Made by a program: the position numbers and the translations under genes. 64,000 nt of DNA from Bacteroidales bacterium (GTDB lineage: Bacteria > Bacteroidota > Bacteroidia > Bacteroidales > UBA932). Shown here piece by piece: positions 1 through 8,078 of this stretch. Position 1 is the stretch's first letter, and the number at the start of each line of letters is the position of its first letter. Under the pieces are notes generated by a model. It was not told the origin of the DNA. It saw only the letters and a list, made by a program, of their open reading frames with translations, and did not search any database. The stretch spans positions 62,001 through 126,000 of the forward strand of contig SUYO01000002.1 in the NCBI GenBank assembly GCA_015060385.1, written 5' to 3'.

Positions 1-560
1 TCCCTGATCGGCAGCGGGAGAACGTGCGTAGAAAATACGGTCTGGAGGAAGGTACCAAGGTAGTGGCATTTGTCGGAAGTCTTGTCCGTGTAAAGAATCC
101 GGACCTGCTTCAGCCTGTCTTCAGCAAGGTAAGGGAAAAATATGAGGGGCCGCTCGAGTTCTGGGTGGTAGGAGACGGTAAGATAAGGTCTAAGGTTGAA
201 CCTGCCCTGGTTTCCGATCCTTCTATCGTGGTACGCATGTGGGGAAACCGCCCGTCCGACGAGATGCCGTCCATCATGAACTGTATCGACGTGCTTGTGC
301 TGCCGAGCCGTAATGAAGGTCTGCCTCTTGTGTGTGCAGAAGCCATAAGATGCGGGGCTGTCGCAGTCGGAGCAGATGTCGGAGGAACCGCCGAAGTTGC
401 AGGAAGGTCAAATGTGGTACCTCACGGCGAGGGATTTGTGGATGCCATGGCTTCGAAGGTCGTTTCAGCCTTGAACGGTGAGGTCGTCCAGTCGGTTCCG
501 GACAATCTTGACTGGAACAGGACAGCATTAAAGGAGCTTGAATTCCTTCGGAAGCGATGA
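1..560 (+). CDS. Glycosyltransferase family 4 (GT-B), C-terminal part, 5' end outside window
   Basis: The reading frame is open from base 3, so the gene begins upstream; the GTG at 24 in the ORF track is probably internal. The visible part is the nucleotide-sugar-binding C-terminal Rossmann half of a GT-B retaining transferase. It has the opening strand VVAFVGSLVRVKNPD, a mid-domain VVGDG, and the E-x7-E sugar-nucleotide motif in NEGLPLVCAEAI. It should transfer a sugar from an NDP-sugar to an envelope or capsule acceptor in the cytoplasm; the specific sugar cannot be read. Its 3' end overlaps the convergent pseudouridine synthase gene by 33 nt. The family call is solid, the substrate unknown. 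Confidence 0.85.
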   Translation, partial: PDRQRENVRRKYGLEEGTKVVAFVGSLVRVKNPDLLQPVFSKVREKYEGPLEFWVVGDGKIRSKVEPALVSDPSIVVRMWGNRPSDEMPSIMNCIDVLVLPSRNEGLPLVCAEAIRCGAVAVGADVGGTAEVAGRSNVVPHGEGFVDAMASKVVSALNGEVVQSVPDNLDWNRTALKELEFLRKR

Positions 561-1235
561 GGTGAATCTCATGGTTCTGCCCGTCCAGGGGTGTATGAAC
601 GAAAGAACCTGTGCATGGAGGGCAAGTCTTCCGATCGGATTGGTACGTGCATCGTATTTCCTGTCTCCTGCAATCGGATGCCCGATCCATTGCGAGTGGG
701 CCCTGATCTGGTTTTTCCTTCCTGTCTCCAGGCTGAATTCCACGCAGGTATATTTCTGTCCGTCCTTTTCGGAATGCCTTACAGTACGGCAATGGCTTGC
801 GGCGAACTTCCAGTCCTTTCGTGGCGGCCGGTTGCGGTCATCTCCTTCCCTCAGGGGGTAGCAATGAACCTTGAGAGACTTGGGGTGTTCGTACATCCAT
901 GTCTCGATCCAGCCCTCCTGATCTTCTATATGACCCTCAAGAACAGCGAAATATCCTCTTTCCTGTACGGCTCCATCCCAGTTTTCCTGCAAGGCGGTCT
1001 TTGTCTCTTCATCCTTTGCGAATACCAGAAGGCCCGAGGTGTCCCTGTCCAGACGGTGGACGATATATATGCTCTTCTCTCCTTTCCTTCCGCCCTTGCC
1101 CAGGGTATAGTCATACAGGATTGAATACGCAGTCTCCGTCTCGGGATGTCCTGCAGACATGCTCAGCATTCCGCTCGGCTTCTCTACCACGATAAGCCAG
1201 TCGTCTTCAAATACTATCTTGAGTCCCTTTGCCAT
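528..1235 (-). CDS. RluA-family RNA pseudouridine synthase
   Basis: A 235-residue single-domain enzyme that isomerises uridine to pseudouridine in rRNA or tRNA. The catalytic motif HRLDRDTSG sits near residue 60, with Asp63 as the expected nucleophile. The later motif RKNQIRAHSQWIGHPIAGD is the conserved RluA-family QIRxH...GHPIxGD block. No S4 domain precedes it, so it resembles RluA/RluC-short forms rather than RluD. A -7-like TAGATTTG lies about 20 nt upstream of the ATG on the minus strand. It converges on the glycosyltransferase and is divergent from the HsdR_N-like gene. The target nucleotide cannot be inferred. Confidence 0.9.
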   Translation of the reverse strand: MAKGLKIVFEDDWLIVVEKPSGMLSMSAGHPETETAYSILYDYTLGKGGRKGEKSIYIVHRLDRDTSGLLVFAKDEETKTALQENWDGAVQERGYFAVLEGHIEDQEGWIETWMYEHPKSLKVHCYPLREGDDRNRPPRKDWKFAASHCRTVRHSEKDGQKYTCVEFSLETGRKNQIRAHSQWIGHPIAGDRKYDARTNPIGRLALHAQVLSFIHPWTGRTMRFTSSLPKEFKLL

Positions 1236-1254
1236 TGTTATTGATTTTGCCCTG

Positions 1255-1284
1255 CAAATCTAACAATATTTTTGACTATCTTTG
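1255..1284. promoter_or_regulatory. Divergent -7 boxes between pseudouridine synthase and HsdR_N-like gene
   Basis: On the minus strand TAGATTTG (1262-1255) precedes the pseudouridine synthase start. On the plus strand TATCTTTG (1277-1284) precedes the HsdR_N-like gene. Both match the Bacteroidota -7 consensus TAnnTTTG. I see no good -33 box for either. Confidence 0.6.
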
Positions 1285-1297
1285 CATGATTCGGGAT

Positions 1298-1714
1298 ATG
1301 AGAACAGTATTTGATCCGTTACGCAGAAAAGAGGTGGCGCTTACTCCTGAGGAGGAAGTGCGGCAGTGGTGTATAAAGGTGCTTTCCACTGAGCTGGGAG
1401 TACCGATGCATATGATGATGAGTGAGGCAGGCTTCAGGCTTGGAGACAAGCAGCTGCGTGCTGACATCCTTGTCTACGACAGGCAGGCCAGGCCTCTGGC
1501 CGTGGTGGAGTGCAAGAGACCGGAAGTCGCACTGGGCAGGGAAGTGCTTGATCAGGCAGTAAGGTACAACATGGTCCTGAATGTACGATACATGATAATA
1601 ACAAACGGAAGACAGACCTTCGCATGCCGCAGGACTGATGAGGACGGGCAGGTGAGATATGTATTCATCGACAAGGTGCCTTCCTATAATGAAATGATAT
1701 GTCAGCAACAATAA
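1298..1714 (+). CDS. HsdR_N-type small nuclease-fold protein
   Basis: About 138 residues matching the stand-alone 'type I restriction enzyme R protein N-terminal domain' family common in Bacteroidota. The block FDPLRRKEVALTPEEEVRQ is typical, and a PD-(D/E)xK core is visible as ADILVYD...VVECKRP. The ORF track starts at 1229, but that lies upstream of the -7 box at 1277-1284. The ATG at 1298 (or 1286) is more plausible and gives a very short leader. No HsdM or HsdS is nearby, so this is not a restriction system. Its 3' end overlaps the next gene by 16 nt, suggesting translational coupling. Function is not established; a DNA or RNA processing role is only a guess. Confidence 0.75.
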   Translation: MRTVFDPLRRKEVALTPEEEVRQWCIKVLSTELGVPMHMMMSEAGFRLGDKQLRADILVYDRQARPLAVVECKRPEVALGREVLDQAVRYNMVLNVRYMIITNGRQTFACRRTDEDGQVRYVFIDKVPSYNEMICQQQ

Positions 1715-3210
1715 CCCAGGGTTTTCTGGACCATAAGATCTTTTCCATCGTTTCGGAAACTGCGGCTGAACTCGGTGTCCGTGCGTTTGTGATCGGCGGG
1801 TATGTGCGTGACTGCTTCCTCGGCCGTCCGAGCAAGGATATAGACATCGTTGTCGAGGGCAGCGGCATCGCACTGGCGGAGGCTGTCGGAGCCAAGGTCC
1901 GCAGCAATGTGTCCGTGTTCCGCAATTTCGGTACAGCCATGCTCCGTTATCATGGAATAGAGGTGGAATTCGTAGGAGCCCGCAAGGAATCATACAGACG
2001 TGATTCCCGTAAGCCCATAGTCGAGGACGGTACTCTGGAAGACGATCAGCTCAGGCGAGACTTCACCATCAACGCCATGGCCTTCAGTCTGCAGAAGGAA
2101 GACTTCGGTGCTCTGGTCGACCCGTTCGGAGGTATACGTGACCTCGCTGCAGGTATCATCCGTACTCCTCTTGACCCTGACACAACATATAGTGACGACC
2201 CTCTGAGGATGGTACGTGCAGTCAGATTTGCGACAAAGCTTTCCACTGCAGACCAGATTTTCAGCATAGTTCCCGAGTCACTGGATTCCATAAGGAGGAA
2301 CAGGCAGAGGATGGAGATCCTCTCGAAGGAAAGGATAGTCGAGGAACTCAACAAGATCCTTGTCACTCCTAAGCCGTCGATAGGATTCAGACTTCTTGAC
2401 CAGACAGGGCTTCTTGACTTTATCCTTCCTCAGCTGTCCAAGCTGAAAGGTGTTGAAAGCGTTGAGGGAAAGGGACATAAGGAAAACTTCTCGCATACTC
2501 TTGAAGTCCTTGACAATGTTGCCGAATATGAGATCCAGGCGATAGCTGAAGGAAGCCTCAAGGACTGGATCTTCGAAGAGGGTGAAGAGGTCGGAAAGGT
2601 GAGGACTGAACCGAACGTATGGCTCAGGTGGGCGGCACTCCTCCACGATATTGCCAAACCTGCCACAAAGAAATATGACCCTCAGCTGGGATGGACCTTC
2701 CACGGACATGAAGTCGTGGGAGCAAGATGGATTCCGAAGATATTCCAGAGCATGAAGATGCCTCTGAACGAGAAGATGAAGTATGTGCAGAAGCTGGTGA
2801 ATCTCCACCTGCGTCCGATAGCTCTTGTAACGGAAGAGGTTACGGATTCCGCTGTCAGGAGGCTTCTCTTCGATGCAGGTAACGACATAGACGACCTCAT
2901 GCTTCTCTGTCATGCCGACATTACTTCGAAGAATCCGCGCAAGGTGGCCAGACTTCATGCCAATTTCGAGATCGTGAAGACCAAGCTTGTGGAAGTAGAG
3001 GCTAAGGATGCAATCCGTAATTTCAAGAATCCTATAACAGGAGATTATGTGATGGAACTTTTCGGCATAGAACCTTGCAGCACCATCGGTGTCCTTAAGG
3101 AGACGGTGAAGAACGCCATCCTGGACGGTGAGATAGAGAATACTTTCGAGGCTGCTGACGCCCTCATGCGTTCAAAGGCTGCCGAGCTGGGACTCTTTCC
3201 TGTAAAGTGA
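1699..3210 (+). CDS. CCA-adding/poly(A) polymerase family nucleotidyltransferase with HD domain
   Basis: A 503-residue class II nucleotidyltransferase, most likely the enzyme that adds or repairs the 3' CCA of tRNA. The head domain shows GGYVRD and DIDIVV (two metal-binding aspartates), then RRDFTINAMAF, and the neck contains RMVRAVRFATKL. The C-terminal half carries an HD phosphohydrolase-type domain (HTLEVLDN, LLHDIAKP, HGHE), the architecture usual for Bacteroidota CCA enzymes. The start overlaps the HsdR_N-like gene. The Xer recombinase begins 5 nt after the stop, so the run is probably one transcript. Biochemical activity (CCA versus A only) is not decidable here. Confidence 0.9.
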   Translation: MSATITQGFLDHKIFSIVSETAAELGVRAFVIGGYVRDCFLGRPSKDIDIVVEGSGIALAEAVGAKVRSNVSVFRNFGTAMLRYHGIEVEFVGARKESYRRDSRKPIVEDGTLEDDQLRRDFTINAMAFSLQKEDFGALVDPFGGIRDLAAGIIRTPLDPDTTYSDDPLRMVRAVRFATKLSTADQIFSIVPESLDSIRRNRQRMEILSKERIVEELNKILVTPKPSIGFRLLDQTGLLDFILPQLSKLKGVESVEGKGHKENFSHTLEVLDNVAEYEIQAIAEGSLKDWIFEEGEEVGKVRTEPNVWLRWAALLHDIAKPATKKYDPQLGWTFHGHEVVGARWIPKIFQSMKMPLNEKMKYVQKLVNLHLRPIALVTEEVTDSAVRRLLFDAGNDIDDLMLLCHADITSKNPRKVARLHANFEIVKTKLVEVEAKDAIRNFKNPITGDYVMELFGIEPCSTIGVLKETVKNAILDGEIENTFEAADALMRSKAAELGLFPVK

Positions 3211-3214
3211 CCAT

Positions 3215-4210
3215 ATGAAGATCTTTGATGCATATATAAGGTATATATGTAATGTGAGGCGATATTCGGACAGGACGGTCGCCCTGTATGAGCATGCCGT
3301 GAAGGATTATCTTTCCCATGTCTTTCCGGAAGGTGTTCCTGAAGATGATGCCGATGTTGCAAAGGCTTTCAATACATCGGAGATCCGCAGTTATATGGTC
3401 CAGATGCTTGATTCCACGCCTCCTATGTCGGCGAAGACTGTCAGTCTCCATCTTTCCGCATTGAGCAGCATATGCAGATATATGATGAAGGAAGGTCTGC
3501 TCCGGTCCAACCCAGTACGGCTTGTCACCAAGCCTAAGGTGGAGAAACGTGTGCCGCAGTTCTACAGAAAGGATTCCATGGACGAATATTTCAATACGAC
3601 ATCCCGTCTGTTGGATAAGGATGGATATGATGCTTTTCTTCGTGAATGGCATACCCTCAGCGGAAAGGAATACTATTCCAGCCTTCTTGAAAGGATGGTC
3701 ATATCCACATTGTATTCCCTGGGTTTGAGACGTTCCGAACTGATAGGACTTAAGGTCGGAAACGTCGATTTTGGTAGAAATGTTGTTAAAGTATGCGGAA
3801 AAGGCGATAAAATGCGAGAAATTCCTCTCGTTCCTTTATTGTCTGAAGAAATTTTATTATATTTGAAAGCAGTTGAGACGATGTGCGGAAGGGAAAGGTC
3901 TTTGGAAGAGCCGCTCTTTGTAACATACTCCGGCAATCCTCTATATGCAAAGTATGTGGACAGGGTAGTGAAATCCGCCTTGGGAAGGGTCAGGTCAGTA
4001 AAGGGACGCAGGTCCCCTCATGTACTCAGGCACTCTCTTGCGACGGAACTCATGAACGGGGATGCGGAACTGAATTCCATCAAGGAACTTCTCGGACATT
4101 CCTCGCTGGCTGCGACACAGGTCTACACCCACAGCAGCATCGCCCGACTGAAAGATAGTTATGAACGCGCCCATCCAAGGGCTAAAAACGGAGGTAAACA
4201 TGGAGATTAG
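3215..4210 (+). CDS. Tyrosine recombinase, XerC/XerD type
   Basis: A 331-residue tyrosine recombinase that should cut and rejoin DNA, most likely in chromosome dimer resolution at dif. The N-terminal SAM-like core-binding domain is followed by a catalytic domain with the full set of residues. These are Arg in GLRRSELIGL, Lys in GKGDKMREIPL, HxxR in HVLRHS, His in LLGHSS and the nucleophilic Tyr in VYTH. Its position in a housekeeping run just before the HPF gene, with no att sites or phage genes, argues for XerC/D rather than an integrase. Its end overlaps the start of the HPF gene by 11 nt. Confidence 0.88.
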   Translation: MKIFDAYIRYICNVRRYSDRTVALYEHAVKDYLSHVFPEGVPEDDADVAKAFNTSEIRSYMVQMLDSTPPMSAKTVSLHLSALSSICRYMMKEGLLRSNPVRLVTKPKVEKRVPQFYRKDSMDEYFNTTSRLLDKDGYDAFLREWHTLSGKEYYSSLLERMVISTLYSLGLRRSELIGLKVGNVDFGRNVVKVCGKGDKMREIPLVPLLSEEILLYLKAVETMCGRERSLEEPLFVTYSGNPLYAKYVDRVVKSALGRVRSVKGRRSPHVLRHSLATELMNGDAELNSIKELLGHSSLAATQVYTHSSIARLKDSYERAHPRAKNGGKHGD

Positions 4211-4490
4211 AGTGCAGTCGATCAAGTTCAATGCAGATCAGAAACTGTTGGACTTTGTAGAAAAGAAATTCTCAAGGGTAGAGAAGTTCTATGACGCAGT
4301 TACAGCTGTAGATGTTGCTCTTTCGCTTCTACCTGATCATGAGAACAAGAATGTAAAGGTACAGGTGAGCATTCCAGGCAACACAATTGTAGTAGAGAAG
4401 AATGCAAAGACCTTCGAAGACGCAGTCGTTGACTGCGCGGATATTCTCAAGGAAAAACTTGTGAAAGTAAAGGAGAGAAGAAACGAATAA
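4200..4490 (+). CDS. hpf: Ribosome hibernation-promoting factor / RaiA family
   Basis: A 96-residue protein of the ribosome-associated inhibitor family (short HPF/YfiA type) that binds the 30S decoding centre in stationary phase. The sequence MEIRVQSIKFNAD...LLDFVEKKFSRVEKFYD and the C-terminal DCADILKEKLVKVKER fit the family. The ORF track starts at 4161, but the ATG at 4200 follows a real purine-rich GGAGGT. It overlaps the recombinase stop, so translation is probably coupled. No long-HPF dimerisation domain is present. A strong hairpin terminator follows immediately. Confidence 0.88.
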   Translation: MEIRVQSIKFNADQKLLDFVEKKFSRVEKFYDAVTAVDVALSLLPDHENKNVKVQVSIPGNTIVVEKNAKTFEDAVVDCADILKEKLVKVKERRNE

Positions 4491-4534
4491 TAGAAAAAAT
4501 AAAGGAACCTCGCAGGGTTCCTTTATTTTTTCTA
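4491..4534. terminator. Intrinsic terminator after hpf
   Basis: A near-perfect inverted repeat with arms of about 19 bp: TAGAAAAAATAAAGGAACC pairs with GGTTCCTTTATTTTTTCTA around a short CGC-containing loop. The A-run and U-run make it work in both directions. Its right edge overlaps the -7 box of the next gene (4533-4540). Confidence 0.9.
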
Positions 4535-4540
4535 TCTTTG
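4533..4540 (+). promoter_or_regulatory. -7 box TATCTTTG for holA
   Basis: TATCTTTG matches TAnnTTTG exactly and lies 6 nt before the ATG at 4547, so the message would be nearly leaderless. It overlaps the last 2 bp of the upstream terminator. No -33 box is visible inside the terminator stem. Confidence 0.55.
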
Positions 4541-4546
4541 TACGCT

Positions 4547-5587
4547 ATGGCTAAAGGATTCGCAGATACTGACGCTCAGTGCAGACAGCTTGTTCAGGAT
4601 GCCCGCAGCGGCGTCTTCTGTCCGGTTTATCTCCTGATGGGAGATGAACCGTATTATGTGGATATGGTATGTGATGCCGTACTTGACAACTGTCTTGACG
4701 AGAGCGAGAGGGACTTCAATCAGACCGTCTGCTACGGTGCTGATGTGGATGCAGATACAGTAATAACTGCAGCAAGGAGGTATCCGATGTTCTCGGAACG
4801 TCAGCTTGTTGTCGTCAAGGAGGCCCAGATGATGAAGTCTCTTGAAGAACTGGCGGTGTACTGTCAGAATCCTCTTGAATCTACCGTGCTTGTGATAGCG
4901 ATGCACGGTGCATCTGCCGACAAGAGGAAGTCCCTGTACAAGACCGTTTCAAAGATTGGTGTGGTAGTTGAATCGCAGGTCTTGAGGGATTATGAGATGC
5001 CTAAATGGATATCGATGTTCTACCGTACAAAGGGGCTGGATATTGCTCCGGATGCGGCAGCCCTGCTTTCCGAGCATGCGGGTACCGATCTGAACAAGAT
5101 TGCGATAGAAACTGAGAAGATGCTCAAGAATCTTCCTGAAGGTACGACGGATGTGACAGTCACGGATATTGAAAAGAACGTAGGAATAAGCCGTCAGTAC
5201 AGCATTTTCGAGCTGACCAAGGAACTCTCATTCAGAAATTCTGCAAAAGCATTGAGGATTGCTTCATACATAGGGTCTTCAGCCAAGTTCGCCATGCCGA
5301 TGGCAGTCAGTGCCCTTTATACCCATTTTTACCGTATATTGAAATACGAGGCTCTCCTTGCCAAGACCGCCCGTCCTACCAATGAGCAGAAGTCGAAGGT
5401 GCTTGCTGTGAATCCTTACTTCTTCTCTGAATATGACACTGCGGTCCGCAACTATCCTATGAACAGATGCATGGCGGTGATCTCGCTTCTTCGTGAGTAT
5501 GACTACAAGGGAAAGGGAGGAGATGTCGGTGAGGCGACCCCTGCCGAGCTTATGGTGGAGCTTACAGCGAAAATATTAAACATTTAA
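4547..5587 (+). CDS. holA: DNA polymerase III subunit delta (HolA)
   Basis: A 346-residue clamp-loader delta subunit that opens the beta sliding clamp during replication. The N-terminus (VYLLMGDEPYYVDMVCDAV) is the family signature. AAA+-like domains follow without a Walker A lysine, as expected for delta, then a C-terminal helical collar. The track start at 4538 (TTG) falls inside the -7 box, so I use ATG 4547. The ABC transporter ATPase begins 11 nt downstream, so the genes may be co-transcribed although their functions are unrelated. Confidence 0.88.
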   Translation: MAKGFADTDAQCRQLVQDARSGVFCPVYLLMGDEPYYVDMVCDAVLDNCLDESERDFNQTVCYGADVDADTVITAARRYPMFSERQLVVVKEAQMMKSLEELAVYCQNPLESTVLVIAMHGASADKRKSLYKTVSKIGVVVESQVLRDYEMPKWISMFYRTKGLDIAPDAAALLSEHAGTDLNKIAIETEKMLKNLPEGTTDVTVTDIEKNVGISRQYSIFELTKELSFRNSAKALRIASYIGSSAKFAMPMAVSALYTHFYRILKYEALLAKTARPTNEQKSKVLAVNPYFFSEYDTAVRNYPMNRCMAVISLLREYDYKGKGGDVGEATPAELMVELTAKILNI

Positions 5588-5598
5588 CAAAATAGACT

Positions 5599-6513
5599 AT
5601 GGGATTAATCAAATGTACAGATGTCTGCAAGAGCTTCGGTGAGAAGGTGGCTCTTGACCATGTTTCGGTGGACATCCCGAAAGGAAAGATCTTCGGTCTT
5701 CTCGGACCTAACGGTGCGGGAAAGACCACTCTCATACGCATCATCAACCGCATTACCATCCCTAATGCAGGAACAGTACTTTTTGACGGCCGTCCGATAA
5801 CCCAGGAAGATGTCGAGAAGATCGGATACCTCCCTGAGGAAAGAGGACTGTACCGCAAGATGAAGGTAGGTGAGCAGGCGATGTATTTCGCACAGCTCAA
5901 AGGCATGTCTTCGAGAGATGCTGCCAGGGAACTCAAGAAATGGTTCGTGAAGTTCGGTATCGAGAGCTGGTGGAACAAGAAGGTGGAAGAACTCTCCAAG
6001 GGTATGGCCCAGAAGGTTCAGTTCATCACTACCGTGGTGCACAAGCCATCGCTCCTGATCCTCGATGAGCCTTTCTCCGGTTTCGACCCGGTAAACGCAC
6101 AGCTTATCCGTGAGGAGATTCTCCGACTCAAGGAGGAGGGTGCCACCATCATCCTTTCAACCCATAACATGGAGTCCGTTGAGGAATTATGTGACAACAT
6201 CGCTCTCATAAACAAGTCTCATGTAGTGATCACCGGCGGTGTGGATGAGATACGCCACAAATACGGAAACAACAACGTGGAACTCGTATATACGGATAAT
6301 ACTGTTGTGCAGCCGGCTCCCGGGGTGTTCAGTGTACTCTCCGACCGTGATGATGCCGGCAGACATACGGCAGTCCTTGCCCTTGAAGGCGGCACAGGCA
6401 GCAACGACGCCCTCAAGGCGGTTCTTGCCCAGGGACTTACAGTGAATTCATTCAAGGAACTTGTGCCAAGAATGAACGATATATTCATCAAACTTGTAAC
6501 AGAGGAGGAATAA
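5599..6513 (+). CDS. ABC transporter ATP-binding protein, NatA-like (ABC-2 exporter)
   Basis: A 304-residue ATPase that powers the permease encoded 3 nt downstream. It has Walker A GPNGAGKTT (about residue 37), signature LSKGM, Walker B LLILDEPFSGFDP and the H-loop STHNMESVE. About 80 residues after the ATPase core form a C-terminal extension of the DUF4162 type found in Na+ or drug ABC-2 exporters. The substrate is unknown; by homology the pair is usually called a sodium or antibiotic exporter. Confidence 0.9.
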   Translation: MGLIKCTDVCKSFGEKVALDHVSVDIPKGKIFGLLGPNGAGKTTLIRIINRITIPNAGTVLFDGRPITQEDVEKIGYLPEERGLYRKMKVGEQAMYFAQLKGMSSRDAARELKKWFVKFGIESWWNKKVEELSKGMAQKVQFITTVVHKPSLLILDEPFSGFDPVNAQLIREEILRLKEEGATIILSTHNMESVEELCDNIALINKSHVVITGGVDEIRHKYGNNNVELVYTDNTVVQPAPGVFSVLSDRDDAGRHTAVLALEGGTGSNDALKAVLAQGLTVNSFKELVPRMNDIFIKLVTEEE

Positions 6514-6516
6514 GCC

Positions 6517-7878
6517 ATGAAGATGAGAAACATAAAGACAATAATATCCCGCGAATATCTTACCCGCGTCAAGAAGAAGTCTTTCCTTCTTACGACTTTT
6601 CTTGTGCCTGTGTTCTTTGCGGCAATGTGTATCCTTCCAAGCGTCATCATGTTCATGGCGAAGGAAGACGGCAAGAAGATTGCCGTTGTGGATCAGTCAG
6701 GACTCGTGATGCCGTATCTCGAAGACAGCGAAGCGGTTTCCTATACTGACTTCTCAGAAGAACCTGCAGATTCACTGAAGGCTGAGTATGAGGCTCTCGG
6801 ATATGATGCCCTTGTTGTGGTTTCGCCTCTGGACAGCATCGCAAAGACAGTTTCTGTCGTTTCATATTCAAGCAAGCCTCTGAGCGTGGATCTCAAGGAC
6901 AGGATTGCTTCAAGGGCCGAGGAAGCTGTCGAGGATTACAGGATATCCCTTTACGAGATGGGTAATCTCAAGCAGATAATGGAGGAAGTCAGCGTGGATA
7001 TTTCTGTTTCCACATATACAATGGATGAGTCAGGTGAGGAGCAGATAACCTCGTCAGAGGTATATATGATAATATCCATGCTTCTGTCGATGATCATCTA
7101 CATGTTCATCGCCATGTTCTCGGGAATGGTCATGCAGAGCGTGATCGAAGAGAAGGCGAGCAGGGTGGTCGAGGTGCTGGTATCTTCTGTAAAGGCTACA
7201 GAGCTTATGTTCGGAAAGATCATCGGCGTGGCTTGTGTGGCATTGACTCAGTTCTTCCTGTGGATTCTCCTTACTCTCGTTCTTGTCGGTGGCTTCTCTG
7301 CGTTCGTGGGCTTCGATTCGCTGATGGGTGACCCTGCACAGGCTGAGCAGATGATGGATATGACTGCTCAGATGGGTGGCGTGGATGTTCAGGAAATGAC
7401 TGCAGCTATGACTGAAGAAAGCGGAATGGGTGCAGTTCTCACCACTCTCGGCAACATCAACTGGGTACAGATGATATTTGCCTTCATCATTTATTTCACT
7501 CTCGGATATCTGCTTTATGCATCGTTCTTTGCAGCCATCGGCTCTGCCGTGGAAAATGAGGCGGATACCAACCAGCTCCAGCTGCCTGTGACCATTCCAT
7601 TGCTTCTTGCATTCTTTATCGCACTCTATGCATTCAATGCTCCTGACAGTGCGGTGGTATGGTGGGGTTCGATGATTCCTTTCACTTCTCCGATAGTGAT
7701 GCTGTCACGTATTCCTTTCGGTGTGCCTGGATGGGAGCTTGCTTTGTCTGTCGTGCTTCTCGTAGCTACATTCATCGGATGCGGATGGGCTTCGGCAAAG
7801 ATTTATAAGATAGGTATCCTGATGTTCGGCAAGAAGACCAATTTCAAGGATCTCTGGAAATGGCTCAAGCAGAAATAA
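6517..7878 (+). CDS. ABC-2 type transporter permease, NatB-like
   Basis: A 453-residue permease partner of the preceding ATPase. One N-terminal membrane helix (about residues 22-45) is followed by an extracytoplasmic domain of about 130 residues. A cluster of membrane helices begins around residue 180 (MIISMLLSMIIYMFIAMFSGMV). The segment after the first of these, EEKASRVVEVLVSSVKATELMFGKIIGV, is the conserved coupling region of the NatB/YhaP group. A Met-rich stretch (residues about 265-305, MGDPAQAEQMMDMTAQMGG) sits in a predicted loop and is unusual. Export substrate unknown. Confidence 0.9.
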   Translation: MKMRNIKTIISREYLTRVKKKSFLLTTFLVPVFFAAMCILPSVIMFMAKEDGKKIAVVDQSGLVMPYLEDSEAVSYTDFSEEPADSLKAEYEALGYDALVVVSPLDSIAKTVSVVSYSSKPLSVDLKDRIASRAEEAVEDYRISLYEMGNLKQIMEEVSVDISVSTYTMDESGEEQITSSEVYMIISMLLSMIIYMFIAMFSGMVMQSVIEEKASRVVEVLVSSVKATELMFGKIIGVACVALTQFFLWILLTLVLVGGFSAFVGFDSLMGDPAQAEQMMDMTAQMGGVDVQEMTAAMTEESGMGAVLTTLGNINWVQMIFAFIIYFTLGYLLYASFFAAIGSAVENEADTNQLQLPVTIPLLLAFFIALYAFNAPDSAVVWWGSMIPFTSPIVMLSRIPFGVPGWELALSVVLLVATFIGCGWASAKIYKIGILMFGKKTNFKDLWKWLKQK

Positions 7879-7886
7879 ACTATTCA

Positions 7887-8063
7887 TTGTAAGCCGATTG
7901 ACAATGTATTCCATTGGCCTCCTCCCACTTTGTGGGCCCCGACCGGTCCTGCTGCCGCAGGCTGTTCGCTGCAAAAGTCCGCTGGACTGTTTGCCCGGTC
8001 GCTCACGACCCCTAGCCGGGGGTGGCAAAATGCCAATTCCATACATATGTCAACCGACTTATA
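7887..8063. repeat. Imperfect inverted-repeat element, possible MITE
   Basis: Outer arms of about 31 bp (left 7887-7917, right 8032-8063) pair with several mismatches: TGTAAGCCGATTGACAATG against the complement of CATATGTCAACCGACTTATA. The GC-rich interior holds further small hairpins such as AGTCCGCTGGACT. It also holds a CCTCCCACTTTGTGGG core whose near-complement recurs in the palindrome at 29664-29763. The element fills the gap before the 5'-nucleotidase genes and could be a non-autonomous mobile element or an unusual terminator/leader. Confidence 0.5.
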
Positions 8064-8078
8064 GTAAATAATGTTGTT

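Noticed and set aside
1298-1714. Type I restriction system
   Set aside because: Only the HsdR_N-like domain is present; no HsdM, HsdS or helicase domain nearby.
2278-2958. Minus-strand ORF of 226 aa
   Set aside because: Shadow of the CCA nucleotidyltransferase, whose motifs are intact on the plus strand.
7887-8063. Riboswitch before the 5'-nucleotidase genes
   Set aside because: No known conserved core is recognisable; the terminal inverted repeat suggests a MITE-like element instead.
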